Below are positions 10,361 through 23,234 of a stretch of DNA of 64,000 bases, piece after piece (within the stretch, counting starts at the first letter, position 1; each line of letters opens with the position of its first letter). Origin of the DNA: Struthidea cinerea (lineage: Eukaryota; Chordata; Aves; Passeriformes; Corcoracidae); NCBI GenBank assembly GCA_013397865.1, contig VZTI01005310.1:977394-1041393 (forward strand). Direction: 5' to 3'. The notes beneath the pieces were generated by a model. The model was not told where the DNA came from and did no database searches. It worked only from the letters and a program-made list of their open reading frames with translations. The translations under genes and the position numbers were made by a program.

Positions 10361-13300
10361 GGAAAGACGTAAATTTGTTTCTTAGAGCCATTTAGGAAAT
10401 CTGGGAGAGATTCAAAGACAGAAGTTTTCTTTTTTTGTAAGAAAACAGCAATATTTTCCCCTTTCCCTCTTTGAAATCTGTTTTAATATCGTCTTATTTA
10501 GCTTTGTCCTGGTTTTCAAGGTGAGGATACCCCTTGAGTGACGATCAGCTTGGTGCCCCCAACCACCCTCTTAGTATATCCCACCCTCCCTTTGTAGCTA
10601 TGGGAATATGTTGGGATTTAGGATCTCCCACAACTAAAATTAGTGGAAATGAGCCACAGAGTGGACATTGCACAACGAGCTTTCCTGGATTCCCAGGCTT
10701 GGAATTGTTTGCTTTGGATGAACGTTGTCCCAGAGTTCTGCTGTGTCATCCCAGGGTTTAGCTGACTTTTCGGGTAGCATCTTGGGTAGATTCCCAACCC
10801 TGCACTGCAGAAATGTTGCCTCTCTGCCTCTGTGCATGTTTAGACCTCCTGTCAGTTGTGAACCATTTTCTAATTCCCGTTTCGCAGCCCCACAGCCACC
10901 AGAAAGTTACATGAAGAATTTTTACGGACACGTTAAGTCATTGTACCATTACCCCAACGTGAGATGTTTTTGCTGATATAATTCATGGAAGAACCAGAGA
11001 CCAAAGGCAAGGAATCTTAATAAATCCCTGAACTTCAGAGGGCATAACACTACTACAGGGTTTTTCTCTAAATTATTTAAGCACAGTGTTTTCTCTGCAC
11101 TTCTACCATTCCTCAGGTGAGGATTTATCACCTTTTAATTCACTCAGCTATGTCAAATACGTCTGATTTGGGAAGAGAAAATAGAGAGATAGAGAAGAAA
11201 AAAGGCATTGCTCCCTTTATGGAAAGTTTAATTGATGCTACTGGAGTTCCCTTTCAGCAGAGGACTCGGGTGAGATGTGTGAGATCATTTATTGTGGCTG
11301 TTACATTCTGGTATACCAACGATTTTAATGCAAAAAAATTCCATGGTGCAATAGGAATTGGAATAAAATCTGTGCAATTTGCCTCACAGTAAAAATATCT
11401 GAAGTTTGAAAGGTATTAATGCAGCCCTGTGAGACACATCAATAAAACAAATACTCAGGCCATTACAGGCATGAAAGTGTTTTTTATGTAAACAAAACAA
11501 ATGCAGTTGTGGCCTGAAACAAAGATTTCACTTGTATAACTTAATGAAAGGAAATAAATCTCTTGGCTTCTCAACTCTTGGCTTAAAAATATTAATTATT
11601 TGTTATTCATAACGTCACATCTATGTAAAAATATCCGTTTCGAGAAGCAGAGCAAGACTGTGACTAAAATTTGAGGGCCCATTTCTGCACCAAATTCTGA
11701 GCCACAGCCCAAGAAATGGGTTGCCCCATGATAATGAAGAAAGATTTATTTGTTAAGTTGGTGCTCTCAAACATGGGAGCGATTTAAGAGCATCTTCCCT
11801 GAGCCTCACGCTTGTCACATTCCAGACAAACTTTCCTAGACCTTACAAAAATGTGGAAAAACAGAAATCTTTACCTTGGAGTGGATAAATTAAAGCACAT
11901 TTTAAATTTGTCTTCCAGATTTAGAGTAGCCTTAAGTCAACTTCTCGCCTTTCATTTTTGAGGGGTATTAAAGTGCAGTGAAAAAACAGGCTTTCGGGGG
12001 GATTTAATACCGTTTAATACATACATTTTAGGCCCCAATGCAGATTAGTTTTATTTTGTTCATTTGTAAAGATAAAGGTTCCTGAGTGTGGGGGGAAGAC
12101 TTTTCAGAAAGCTTTGTTTCAAGCAAAACAAAGAAAAGATTCTTTTTGTGTGCGTGCTCCAAGGGTGTTTGAAAAATGGGAAAAAATACAATGTTCAAAT
12201 TTAGCCGAATAATCTGCCCATTATTTTCAAATAGCGAGGCCAGGATGAAATCCATTCTGCAGAGGATTACTTATTCAGAAGGGCCTAGTCCCCCACCTAG
12301 CACCAGGTGACTTTAGACTTGCATATATTTTGCCATGATTTGACTAGCTTTTCCGGGGCTTAGCGTGTACTGCTTGGCCTGCTAAACTTCTTTTCTCCCG
12401 TGCTGCTGGGAACTGGCTTTGCTGCTTAGATATGTTATGCCAAGGGAGGCTTCTCCTAACTCTTTATTTCGAAGTACCACCAACCTGCCTCTGCCTCATT
12501 GCTTTTTGGTGACTTTTTTCGGGGTGCAAGGGCACTTGCAGACGTTAGAATAACTTTGCTGAGGGCTGGGTTAGGAGCAGGAATTACGGGAGATTTCCAA
12601 ATGACGTTTATAACAATGCGGATTAATCCCTTGTTACTGAAGTACAATACAGGCTGCCGTTGTTCCCAATCCCATCAGCTGGCAGCTCTTTGCCAGCCGT
12701 GGACAAATTTGCATCTTTTTCCATCCCGGAAATGCTCTGTATGGAATTAATAGCTGCTTTCTGAGCTGAAAGTGACCAAGGAGAGGAGGTAGATCTTTAT
12801 CATTTTTCTGGTGGTGTGTGACTGTGCTCAGGGCCTGTAATGCATTTCACTGAAAGAAGAAAAAGACACCTAAAAACGTACAGCTATATTCCTGCTTTTT
12901 TCCCCCTCCACTTCATCCTTTCATTAACTCAGGTAATAACTCAGGTGAGATCTGGCTCCTTCCCCAGAGAATTCAGGAATAAAAATCGTGCCTTTATTTG
13001 TACAGGCCCACAATGAAATATTTAGGCTGTTAAGCAATTTGCAGCTGCTGGAAATGCAGCTCTTTGCTCTTTGAAAGAGGAGCAAGCCAGAAATCCCCAG
13101 AACAAGGCAAGTTGCTGCCACCCCTTATTTTATCCCATTCTGACAAAGCTCTGTGAGGGCAGGCAGGCCTTGGATACAGACAGCTGCTCATCCACTTGGG
13201 AATTACTCATGTCATTTTAATGGGGTCACATCAGGCTGAAAGGGGAATTGGGCCCACTCAGTTCAGTCCTGAATCGGTTCAGTTCAAACTTTCCTATGGA

Positions 13301-13642
13301 CTTGAATGTAACGATGGGACTCTTGAGAGTACATGAACGCAGGGGCTGCCTGTACGTGATGGTACGGGAGCCGAAGCTCGACCTCCCCTCTCCCATTTCC
13401 CGGGTGCATCTCGCAGTCATGCTCTGTGCAGGACCAAAAGCAGCAGAAGTTTACAAATTACATTAGCATTTAAAATAAAATCTGGATAGAGCAAGGCTGA
13501 GCGTGTTTTTCCTGCACTCCTTCATTGGTGGTGCCTTCAGGTAGGACAAAAGTGATGGGAGGCTCCGTGAGGGCTGAAATAACCCGTCAATTTTACTGAC
13601 CTCTTAGAGGAAACTCAGCGTAGGTTCTGCCTGCGTTGTGTT

Positions 13643-13665
13643 TAAATTAAAGGGCTTTTAATTTA
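13643..13665. repeat. AT-rich perfect hairpin (9-bp arms, 5-nt loop)
   Basis: The arm taaattaaa (13643-13651) is followed by loop gggct and by the exact reverse complement tttaattta (13657-13665). The arms contain AATTA/TAATT homeodomain-like cores in opposite orientation, so it could equally be a paired binding site. It sits in an AT-rich, non-repetitive stretch (13620-13760). Confidence 0.5.
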
Positions 13666-15451
13666 GGTTTCGACAAGCAAGGCCGAAAAGGGCATTTTAA
13701 CAGAAAACAGTGATAATTTCAAAGCTCTGCATCAGAATGCTAGTTAATGGATGAATTTAAGCAGCCAAACCCCTCCTCCAAGAGGGCATTACAGGCACAG
13801 CCTTTTGTTTCCACAAAGCAAAGTGCCTCATAGATTTATTTTTATTTCCCCCACCTCCCTCCAGAAAAGGGATGTTTGACTAAACTGAGATGATTCCGGA
13901 TGCTGAATGAGTACTCTGGATTTTACAGGGGCACACGATATCCTTTGCCCTGGTGGCGAGAGCCTCCGTGAATTACACACCCGCTGCTTCTATATTTGAA
14001 AATACTGGGATTAAAGGCTGAGAGTGATTCCTTTGGTCCTTATCTGCAAGTTTTCTGTTTGAGTTCACTTCAATACTGGGCCTCTATTCCACCTAGACCT
14101 CTTCAACGCACATGGCTGATTTTCTAATGGTCCCTCTGACATTAATGAGAGGCATGTTGTCAAGGAAGCATCCCTGGAAAAGGCAAGAAAAAAGGCAAAG
14201 GAGCAAAGGAACTATTAGTACGTATGATGGTAGAGAAGAGCATTTGGTGATGACTTGATAAACGCCATCACTACAAGGGCACGATAAAACACCTGAAAAA
14301 TGGGAGGTGTGACACTCTTGCTAATCTCCACTTTTATGTAACTGTACCATGCCAAATCGAAGCATTAGACCTGATAAGGTTTCAATAAAAATGCAAATAC
14401 AAAAATCCTGCACTAGAAATGCTGGAAGTTCGTTCTTACCACTAAAATAATCTAGTTGTTCTGGCCGTGATGATGAATATGCATATACTATTTTGGGGGC
14501 TTTTTTATTCCAAATATTGTGGAAATAGTGTTGTGGGAGAATTGCAGCTGGGCTTTGAAGGTTTTTCAGTCCCGACAAGAACCAAGTGAAACGAAGACTC
14601 CCTTCTAGAGGCTGCTGTGCACGCATATTTCTGACCTTGAGAAATTTACAGTCCAGGTATTTAATGTGGAATAAAGCATGGGAGCGACATTACTGGGTAC
14701 AGGGGCATGAGAGGACTCTCCAAAGGGAGATCAGGGCAGTGGGTGAGCTGAGGTTTCTTGGCTTAGAGCCTGGTGTCTTTTCCCAGAGTCAACTACATTT
14801 AATGTCTTGTAAATCCCAGCATTTCAGCAGTGAATCCAGAAGTATCACACCCACCCGGATCCTGACCGCGGGACAGACATCGAGTGACAACTTATTGCTC
14901 ACTGGGGAAGTAAAAACTACCCTTTCCTCAGCTGAGTCTCAAAGCCGCTTAAAATAAAACCGTGGCCATGAGCAAAAGGCTGACCCCCTGATTCCTACAG
15001 TTCCTCAGAGGTACCAAGCACAAAAAGTGCTGTGCAATAGTGCCAGAAGCTGAGAGTGTTTAGGGGCTGTCCTCATCCAGGGAACAAAATGTGAGTTACA
15101 AGCTGGGCAAGGATGATGGTTTTGTTTCGTAGCTCTGGAAGGAAGGGATGAAGAATTCAACAGCGGTTCAAACTCCCTCTGCCACAAACCATATTGGAAG
15201 TGCAGCCTGCGAAAATGAAGTTTTGCTCCTTTCAAATTGGATAGGGTGAGATCAGTGTGGGGCACCCGGGAAAGAGACATTCCCTTTGTTCTGGCAGAGG
15301 ACAAACATCAGCTGGGTTGTCGGAATTACCCAGCTCATCAAGGTTCCAATTAGCACCTTCTTGATTAATAATGTGTCCAAAGCTCTACTATCCCTGCCCT
15401 CCCTCACTGCCTCTCGAAGCAGACTGGGTTCTGTGCTGCCACAGGAATTGT

Positions 15452-15491
15452 CCCCACGCAATTATTTGGTGCCCCTGCAATTATTTGGTTT
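15452..15491 (+). repeat. 20-bp tandem duplication
   Basis: Two adjacent 20-bp units, ccccacgcaattatttggtg (15452-15471) and cccctgcaattatttggttt (15472-15491), match at most positions and share the core gcaattatttggt. This is a minisatellite-like two-copy duplication with no obvious function. Confidence 0.7.
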
Positions 15492-17239
15492 TAGAAATTA
15501 TGCTGTGTGTAGGTTATATATTAGATGAATTTATAGAACTATATGCACACATGCACCTTTCTTCTTCTAGGTTTCTCCTTTGTCCTTGATGCTGGATTTT
15601 AACAGTGATGGCTCACCACTGTCTCTTGACGTACCCTGGATTTTGGATTTTTTCTTTTTTGTATGTTGTCAGTGTGACTGACACCCTTGACTGCCCTCAG
15701 TAACGCTCTGGATTCCTGGCCAGGCCAGGTCTGGTGTTCCTGGAGCTGTTTGATCAGAGCAGATTCCCCTTTAACAAGTTGCAGAGCAGGAGAAAATCTA
15801 CATAGAGAAGAATTTAATGAGAGACAGTAGAAATCACTCTGCAAAGCTGCCAAGGCATTAGTTCTTATGTGACTCAGAGGAGAACTTGGCAGGCAGAAAA
15901 ACAATTTATTTTGATCAGATGAAGACAACATTTCTGCAGAAATAGGCATTTCTGCACAAGTTGTTAATAGATGATCCCTCTCCTAAATAACTTAGTCCTG
16001 TTATGGATGAGGGGATTTGCGTCCCATTCCGAAGGGTCAGAATGCAAGAGCCAGGCCCTCTACTAATAGAAAAAATAGATCCCTTCTGCTGTTTATATTC
16101 CTTTGCCAAGTGTGGGAAAATAGAGCTGGGGAAGAGGCTGCTAAGATAAGGTTTAAACGATCAAGGCGAGTAGTAATAAAGGCTCTGGGAGATAGTTTGC
16201 ATATTAAAAAAAAAAAACATCTCGGAAAGCCAAAGCGACTGGGTCAATAAACCATTAAACACTCAAGACTATTTTGTAGGTACTAAAAGCCTATTGTGGA
16301 ATTCCCCCTGAGGATCATTTTGTTACTCTTTGATTAAAATGAATCCTTATTCTTCAGAATACATCCTCAACCAGTACAGTTCAAAGGGCTGCTAATTAGC
16401 AGTGCCCTGATGTAGGAAGGAAGTAGAAGAAGCCAAGCCAATTTCAGAATAGCAGGGACTTCATCTGAAGTAGAGAAAGGCTAAAGGAGTACAAAAAATG
16501 TGACGATCAAGTCCTCCCTTAACTGGGAGGGGTCTCTGTGACATCTTGGTTCTCCAGATGAATTCCTAATTCAGTCTGCAGAGCTCAAAAGCATTTCCGC
16601 ACGATGAAGTCTTCTTTTGTTCTTGCAGCAGGAGAGGGACAGGCTGGGACAGAAAGGGCCTTGCCTTGCAATGGCCCCATGCTCTTGGATTTGCATGTTC
16701 CCTTCGTATACTGAAAAATAAGTGATTTGGGGTTTTTTTTAGCCCCTTCTGTTTATTATGTATCTTTCCTCTCTCACCTTCCCCTGCTTAAAGCCATTCT
16801 GATGTTATCTACTTCGGGAATTGCAGAACCGAGCAGTTGGTCTAGGTGACATGACTCTCCAGCCAAGCAATATTTTCAAAATATCTTCTGCCTTTTTTCT
16901 GTTTAAGGCTTCGAGGTCCACGCTGGTACATCTTCCCTTGCACGTAAGAGAACCAAATATCCCATTTTTAAATAAACTTCAGATTTTCATTTTCTTTCAA
17001 AATTGCTCTATGAGCTGAGAGTTGAAAAGTAAAAACGAAAACATGTAAGAGTGTCAGAAAAATACATCAATTAGCTGTTTTGCATCCACGATACAGCTTT
17101 TAAAGTATTTAAGACCAAACTATTCTGCCCAAACCAAATACTTTATGGAACTCCCGCAAGCACTCCTGTACACCCTTCATGTTGTGCTTCGGGCACAAGA
17201 GGCTTACACCAAACGTCAGAGAAAAAGTGGGAAAGTAAC

Positions 17240-17480
17240 TTTTAAAAGGTGCTTGATTTTGCTCGGCCTGAAGTTATTAAAAAAACACCTCTTTTTCAAA
17301 GCAGCATGGGGCTGATACTCCAGGGAAACCTTGCAGCATCTCAAGGTGATCATACAAAGATGCTAAATTTCCTTTAAAAACCTGCCTGTCTTTAATTACG
17401 TGGTAAAACCCAATCTTGATTGATATAACACTTGAAATGAACAATTCTCTTAATAGTCACACCCCGCTAGTGACATTGAC
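17240..17480. other. Candidate conserved non-coding element (CNE-like)
   Basis: This is mixed-composition, non-repetitive sequence with several TAAT words (gaagttattaaaa, gtctttaattacgtgg, tcttgattgatataac) and no open frame. A small dyad, accttg...caaggt, lies near 17326-17345. The judgement is by texture only. Confidence 0.22.
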
Positions 17481-18539
17481 CAGGAGGCATGGCCTTTGGG
17501 GAGAGTAACGGACTTGGAGGGATTAGACTTTACAACCTGAAATCTTGTTTGAGACTATTTTAATACGTTTTGGACATGAATTTGTATTATAGAGAGGAAA
17601 AAGGGAGAAGGAAAGGCCTCCTTCTACAAAGGATCTGCAGAAAGCCCCAGCAAACCAAGGCAGAGAGGAATAACCGTGACTGAGTGGAACAGGTAGAGCA
17701 ATTCATTACGTTTTCAAGTTCCAGGGAGCCATAACTGATTTTGTTTATGTTTCTACTGCTGTGATGTTCCTGTCAGCAAGAGAAATAAGATTCCTGTGTC
17801 TTCATCTTCCATGCAATTTTGTAATTTGCCTACGAAGCCTTTGAATTTTCTTAAGAAATACAAAAATCACTATCCAGCATCTCTGGGATCTTAGAAAATA
17901 TACAATTTAATATTCAGCATCCTTGGGAACCAGATGTTCAATCCAGTTCCGGGTGGTGGAAACGTCAGCCTTCACGCCGGAAATTTTCGGGACCACAGCC
18001 CAACACCACCAGGAAATATTAATACTTTATTTAATTTTCTCACTGTTATCATTTACTTATGTTAAGCTAATGGATATATTGCGATTCTCTTTTTTAGTCC
18101 TGAAAATATAGATGCTTGACTGTGGGGTCTGCTTTTGTTTTTCACACTCCAAACACCAAGATTTTCCTCTTGATGTTGACAGGAGTGATTGAGTTATTTT
18201 CCTTCTGAATCGATTCTGTGGACAGGATGGATTAAGGCTATTGACAAACCACACACTGTGAGCGTGGTGACCCAAAGCTTTGATGGAATGTGTTTTATTG
18301 GCAGGGCAGATTGAGACGGTTGTGACAAAATGCAAACAGCCCAATCCATTCTGCTGATAAAACGCATTTATCTAACGATCAAATCCATCCAGTTGACAAA
18401 CCCATTTTTGTTTGAAATTGAAAAGTATCTTTCTGAGGGGAAGGAATAGATTCCTGCAAGGAAGCAGCTCAGCTTAATGAGAAGCTGTGCTACAGCATTT
18501 CTGGCTGTGGAAAATAGAGATGTGGACTTCTGCAAAAAC

Positions 18540-18770
18540 AGCATTAGAAATGAGAGGAAAAATAATTTTAAATTAAATTAGCCACATTTCAACAGCCCTG
18601 CACTAAAGTTTACACAATTCAGGCTCTGTAATTCCTTTATATCTCAAATAACCCTAATGGAACTTCAAGGGAAACCTAAAAGCTGTGTTCATTATTGACC
18701 CTGCAAATGAAAATTAGTCTTTTAATAATAAAGAAAAGCGTTTTGTCAACAGCTGTGGTCGGATTTGTAC
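18540..18770. other. Candidate conserved non-coding element (CNE-like)
   Basis: An AT-rich, non-repetitive block contains taattttaaattaaattag at its left edge, and aaaattagtcttttaataat followed by cagctgtgg (an E-box plus a RUNX-like TGTGG) near its right edge. There is no open frame and no transposon signature. The judgement is by texture only. Confidence 0.22.
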
Positions 18771-19975
18771 ATAAAAAACCACTTGGAGCAGCCGGTGTTG
18801 CCTGTTCTTTGTCTATCCCCGTGTCCAAAGGCAATAAAGGTTAGGATCTCTTTCCTTTTTGACAATCCTGTCTCTTTTCAAAAATTAACTCTTCCTTTCT
18901 CTTAGTCTATCCCTCGGTTAGCAATAATTTTACTCCAACTTTGTCCATTCTCTGCCTCAATCTCAATGCCTTTCTCCCTACTCGAACTTCAGCCAGCCTG
19001 TTGCGGGCTGAGAAAGAGCAAAATTTAGAGCTGTCTCTTCAGTTTTTCACAGACCAGAGGTATTTTTTCTCAATTATATGGCCTCAAAAACACATATTCC
19101 TCTCCCCTGTTAGGGAGAGTTTCTGAGGCACAGGAAGGGAACTTCTTGGCTCTCCTTGACATCAAAGCAGATGCAGCATTTTGACCATATTGACATTTAA
19201 AGGAACCTGAAATGCCATTTTCCACTCCATCGGTAGTAGTATGTTCTTCCCGTGTCGGAGGATGTGAGAATCAATACAGTGACACCACAAAGCAAACATG
19301 TTGACTTTTGAAGTTTTTACCTTTACTGTTTCTATTTAAAAATACCAGATTTGTACAGGGGGACATGAGAGAGCCAGAAATCAGCATTGCTTACCCAAAG
19401 GTCACCTTACTTTAAGAAAGCTTTAAAACCTGAAATTCTTATTGGTGTCTTCTCTTTCGTACACACTGAGGTAAACTTTCCTTTCTCTCTGCAGGGAGAT
19501 GAATGGAAAAAAATAATGTCCATGGTGAGGTGTTTTAAGGCACTCAGAGCATGAAAAAAGCCGTGCACACTCAGACTGCAACAATGTCTGGGTAAAATTT
19601 TGGTGCTGAGGACCCTCAATTCAAAATAGTTATTTTTTTGATATTATATAGTTTATATGTGGTTTCAGCTAATAAACATATATGTGTGTATAATTTCATA
19701 TTCACCGTATGCTATATATGTGATTTTGGTTAATACATTGAGAAAAAGAACATCTGAACTGCTGCCAAATTAAAAGCATTTTATATTGTGCTCAAATGTA
19801 AATGACTCAATAAATGGGAAAGAAATATCAGGTTAAGGCACTTTTCCTCATTAACTGTTTCTCTCGTGGTCCCAGTGATCACCTGTGTAACCCCCTGACT
19901 GACCACGACCGAGGGAAGAAATGCTTTAATTAACCTTAATCATGCAGAAAGGACAAGCTGATTTTGTGGCTGCAT

Positions 19976-20264
19976 AAAATCACAGAGTCCTGGAATAATT
20001 TGGGTTGGAGGGACATTAAATCCCATCCAGTGCCACCCCCTGACATGGGCAGGGACTTTTGCACTGTCCCAGGGTGCTCGAAGTCCTGTCCAGCCTGGCC
20101 TTGGGCACTGCCAGGGATCCAGGGGCAGCCACAGCTGCTGAGGGAACTTCGTCTCACCCGTCACCCTCTCAGGGAAGAATTCCTTCCTTCTATCCAACCT
20201 ACACGCTCGGTTTGGAACTCTTCCCTTGCCCTGTCACTTTGTGTCTGTTTTTAAATTCCCTCGT
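19976..20264 (-). mobile_element. CR1 LINE 3'-end fragment
   Basis: This is the reverse complement of the CR1 tail. It starts with 'aaaatcacagagtcctgg', then 'tttgggttggagggacatta', 'ccatccagtgccacccc', 'gacatgggcaggga', 'tccagcctggccttgggcac', 'ccagggatccaggggc', 'agggaagaattccttcc', 'ccctgtcactttgtg', and ends at 'aaattccctc'. About 290 bp is preserved. The open frames crossing it (85, 96 and 84 codons) are by-products of the repeat. Confidence 0.93.
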
Positions 20265-23155
20265 GAAAAGAATAATCACCGGGGAAGTTTTTTCTCCCAG
20301 AATATTGCTTTGAATTCTCCCATCAGGACAACTCTCTGACTGCAGGGTTACATCAGATACAGGGGAGTTTCTTCTTCTTTTTATAAGCTTGAAATGCAGC
20401 AGCAACAGCTCCCGTAGGCGCCTGTATGAGCCAGGAGAGATCCTGGCATCCCAGCAGGACTAACACCTTGTAAGCAGCGATTAAATTTTGCTTCTATTTG
20501 TCAGAACCAGCGAGATTTTCTATCTTCAAGGCGTGACATTAATCACAGAGGTGCTGTGTGAGGTTCTGCTAGAGGAGAACGACTGCTTCACTGGAGATGC
20601 AAAAAGAAAAAATATATAATACTAAAGGCTGTATTATTTCTATTTTCCAATCTCGGTAGGTGTCTATGGGTAAAAGGAGGAAAAAACCTAATCAGCACTA
20701 ATGTTCTAAATAATTGAGTCCCGGAGAGGGTTTGCAGGCACTGATAAAGTGCAGGAGAAATCAGAAATGCAGGAAAATATTTCAGTGTCAGTCTTGTTGA
20801 TAGTCAGCAAGGCCGAAGGTAAAGTGAAAACGATCCATAAATTATTTCTTACACCTTGCACCCTAAGGCAAAGTCTCACTGCCTCTGAAGAGCCTCAGAA
20901 CTTCATCCCATCTGGTTTCCAGCATCTTTCCCAGGATGGGAGTCCACTTTATAACCTATTCCCAGCGACAGGCACACTGCCTTCTTCTGTTACATACCAT
21001 AGTTTCCAGCTATTCCATATTCTATTTTTTCTTGGAATATGTTTAGGTCCTTGACATCGTTCTGCTGTGTCCATTTATCCTTTGGTGCCCAGGCAGGTTT
21101 CCCTGACCCATGTGGTGGGGTGTTTGGTCTGCCACCTTCACTGATTTTCCCGACATGAGGGTGGCTGGAGGTGACATCCAGAGCCTTTTCCTAGGGATGA
21201 CAAAGGGCAGAGCACAGAAATGGAAGGGAGCAAACAGATAACGAGGTAGATCCTGACCTTTCCATGGTCTCATCCCCAGTTCCTCATGCATTATTTCAGC
21301 CCCTGGGCAATTGCCTCCTGTTAATTTCTGTGGGCATACTTTGCCAAAGAGATCTCGCGGAACCTAGGGGACAAAAGACAACTTTGGAGAAAGCTGGGGC
21401 CGAAATACCTTGAGGGCTTTGTTGTGCAGATATTGGTGTATAACCACATGCACCAGTTCATTTCGGTGAAGGGGGCACAATCTCAGAGATCTCTATGAAA
21501 TATTTATCGTCACATGCTTCGAGAAAAATTCATCTGCATGTAATCACCATTATTGAATCACGTAAAATACCGAGTGTTATGAATGTGTTTTCCCTTGCTT
21601 AAAGAAGGTGATGTTGGTTCCAGTGGGTGCTGCTGGTCTACAGCTTTCCTTCCTCAAGCTTAATGCCAGGGGAAAAATTTTGCTGAGAGAGGGCAGGTGA
21701 GATCATGAGGTGATTCCAGACTGGCTTCTCGGTCTGATTGGAGCAATTCTGAGTGGGCAGCTCTGTTTGTTATTGTTCCAATTTTCCTGAAAATTCACCC
21801 CTGGCCCTTTCTCATACTGTGAATCCATCAGTCTTTGGAGAAAGAGCCCGTGTGTTTTGACTCTTCCTTTCCCCACCCTGGCCTGTCCCAGTTGTCCTTT
21901 CATAGCCTGGGTTGATAAGTCAAGGCTGGCAGGTTTGAGTTCAGAACTCTTCTTCATGCAAGGTCTTCCTGGTCACTGATTCAGGGCAGTTCTGAGCCCC
22001 AGTTTATCCTGGGGGTGTTAACCTCATAGTCACCTTCATCCTGGTAGCCCAGATTTGTTTGGGTCCAGTCTCTTTAAGGCTGAGCTTTTTGACTGGATAC
22101 ATTTTATAATTATAGCAGGTCATGCACCGAACAAGTGCCCTTCACTGGATTTAGGATAAACTAATAAAACTTCTGTAATTTCTTGCTATTTCTTCGAATT
22201 TGAAAAGCCTGGGTAAATATTGGCTCCACTGAAGGTGATGCAGAAAAGCCTTGAAGCCAGTTTAGGCACACCATCACATCCCATGTCCTGCAGTGTTTTG
22301 ACATATGGGAGTGAAAATACAGAACGAGCGCCAGGAACTTTTTAAATCAAACTGAGCTGGATGAAGTCATTCTGAGGTGGAAAGAGTTTCCTTCAAGCGC
22401 AGTGGTACCCAAACAATCCATCCCATGTGGATCACTGACCATTTGGTTTGTGGCTGTGAAATTCTGAGGCTGAGGAGTTGAGGTCTCTGAGCACGAAAAA
22501 ACTGGTGATGACTTCAGAAATGAAAATAGCACGGTATAAAGAACAAATGGAAGAAAGTCCGGTGATGCTGGACAGTGAATTGAAGGGTTGTTTTAATTTT
22601 GGTGTTCCATTATTTCTGCTTTTGAAGTTTAATTCCTTTATGTTTCCAGTCCCACGCTTTCCTTGTTTAGCTAGTAAGTAAAGCTTGGCTCTGGGTTTTA
22701 CACAGCGATTGCATTTATTCTGTTGTTACCTTTTTTAAGGTGGTTCTGTATTTACCACAGCAAGGGTAAAATGGCTTAGTTATGATACGAAAACATTACA
22801 TGGAGAAACAAACCTGATAAAATGTCATGAACTCTCTGGAAGAAATTTGTGTGTTCCAATAAAAATCTCTGGGTGTTTCTGGACTCACTACAGCAGAGCA
22901 TTAAAAATTTCATGGCTAATGCCTCGCTGATATCTCTCCCCTAAATCTGCCAGAGTAGGTCCTGGAACCAGCCTAAAATGGTGCAGTGTCAGCTCTTAAC
23001 TAGGGAATGATTAAAAAAATGGCTCTAAGTAGCTGTGTTGATTAACCTATCCAGAAATACATTTCAGATTCAATTTCACTGTTTTAGAAAGGAAAAGCTT
23101 TTCTTTACCCGAGGCCTGGCCTTCTTTGTCAAAAAGTCTACAGGCTATAACCACG
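20265..23155. other. Non-coding DNA, nothing distinctive
   Basis: Open frames reach only 101 codons (plus, 20749-21054) and none is recognisable. The composition is mixed and unstructured. I see no repeat family, RNA gene or strong dyad between the two flanking minus-strand CR1 fragments. Confidence 0.5.
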
Positions 23156-23234
23156 TCATGGAATTCTGGAATGATTTTGGTTGGAAGGACCTTAAAGTTC
23201 ATCCAGTCATATGGGCAGGGACACCCTCACTTCC
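23156..23234 (-). mobile_element. CR1 LINE 3'-terminal fragment (short)
   Basis: Only the terminal ~80 bp of the element is present, in reverse complement: 'catggaattctggaatg', 'ttttggttggaaggacctta', 'aagttcatccagtc', 'atgggcagggacacc'. Beyond this the match stops abruptly, so the insertion was very short or has been deleted. It overlaps a 116-codon open frame that is therefore not a gene. Confidence 0.88.

Larger units (their letters stand above)
8001..13000. other. CR1-free non-coding DNA with CNE-like block and palindrome
   Basis: No gene is supported; open frames reach only 91 codons (plus, 11117-11392). The notable contents are a strongly AT-rich CNE-like block at 9150-9480, a perfect 16-bp palindrome at 10345-10360, and a 12-bp-period direct repeat of taactcaggt at 12925-12946. 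The rest is ordinary mixed-composition DNA with no recognisable transposon. Confidence 0.5.
13001..19975. other. CR1-free non-coding DNA
   Basis: No gene is supported; the longest open frames are 123 codons (plus, 14586-14957) and 116 codons (minus, 15599-15949), neither recognisable. Contents include a local CpG cluster (13338-13413), an AT hairpin (13643-13665), a 20-bp tandem duplication (15452-15491), an A12 run (16206-16217), two CNE-like blocks (17240-17480 and 18540-18770), and an AT-rich alternating tract (19640-19740). Confidence 0.5.

Noticed and set aside
13930..13955. CTCF-like word 'tgccctggtggcg'
   Set aside because: It matches only the TGGTGG half well; at least three core positions disagree with the consensus.
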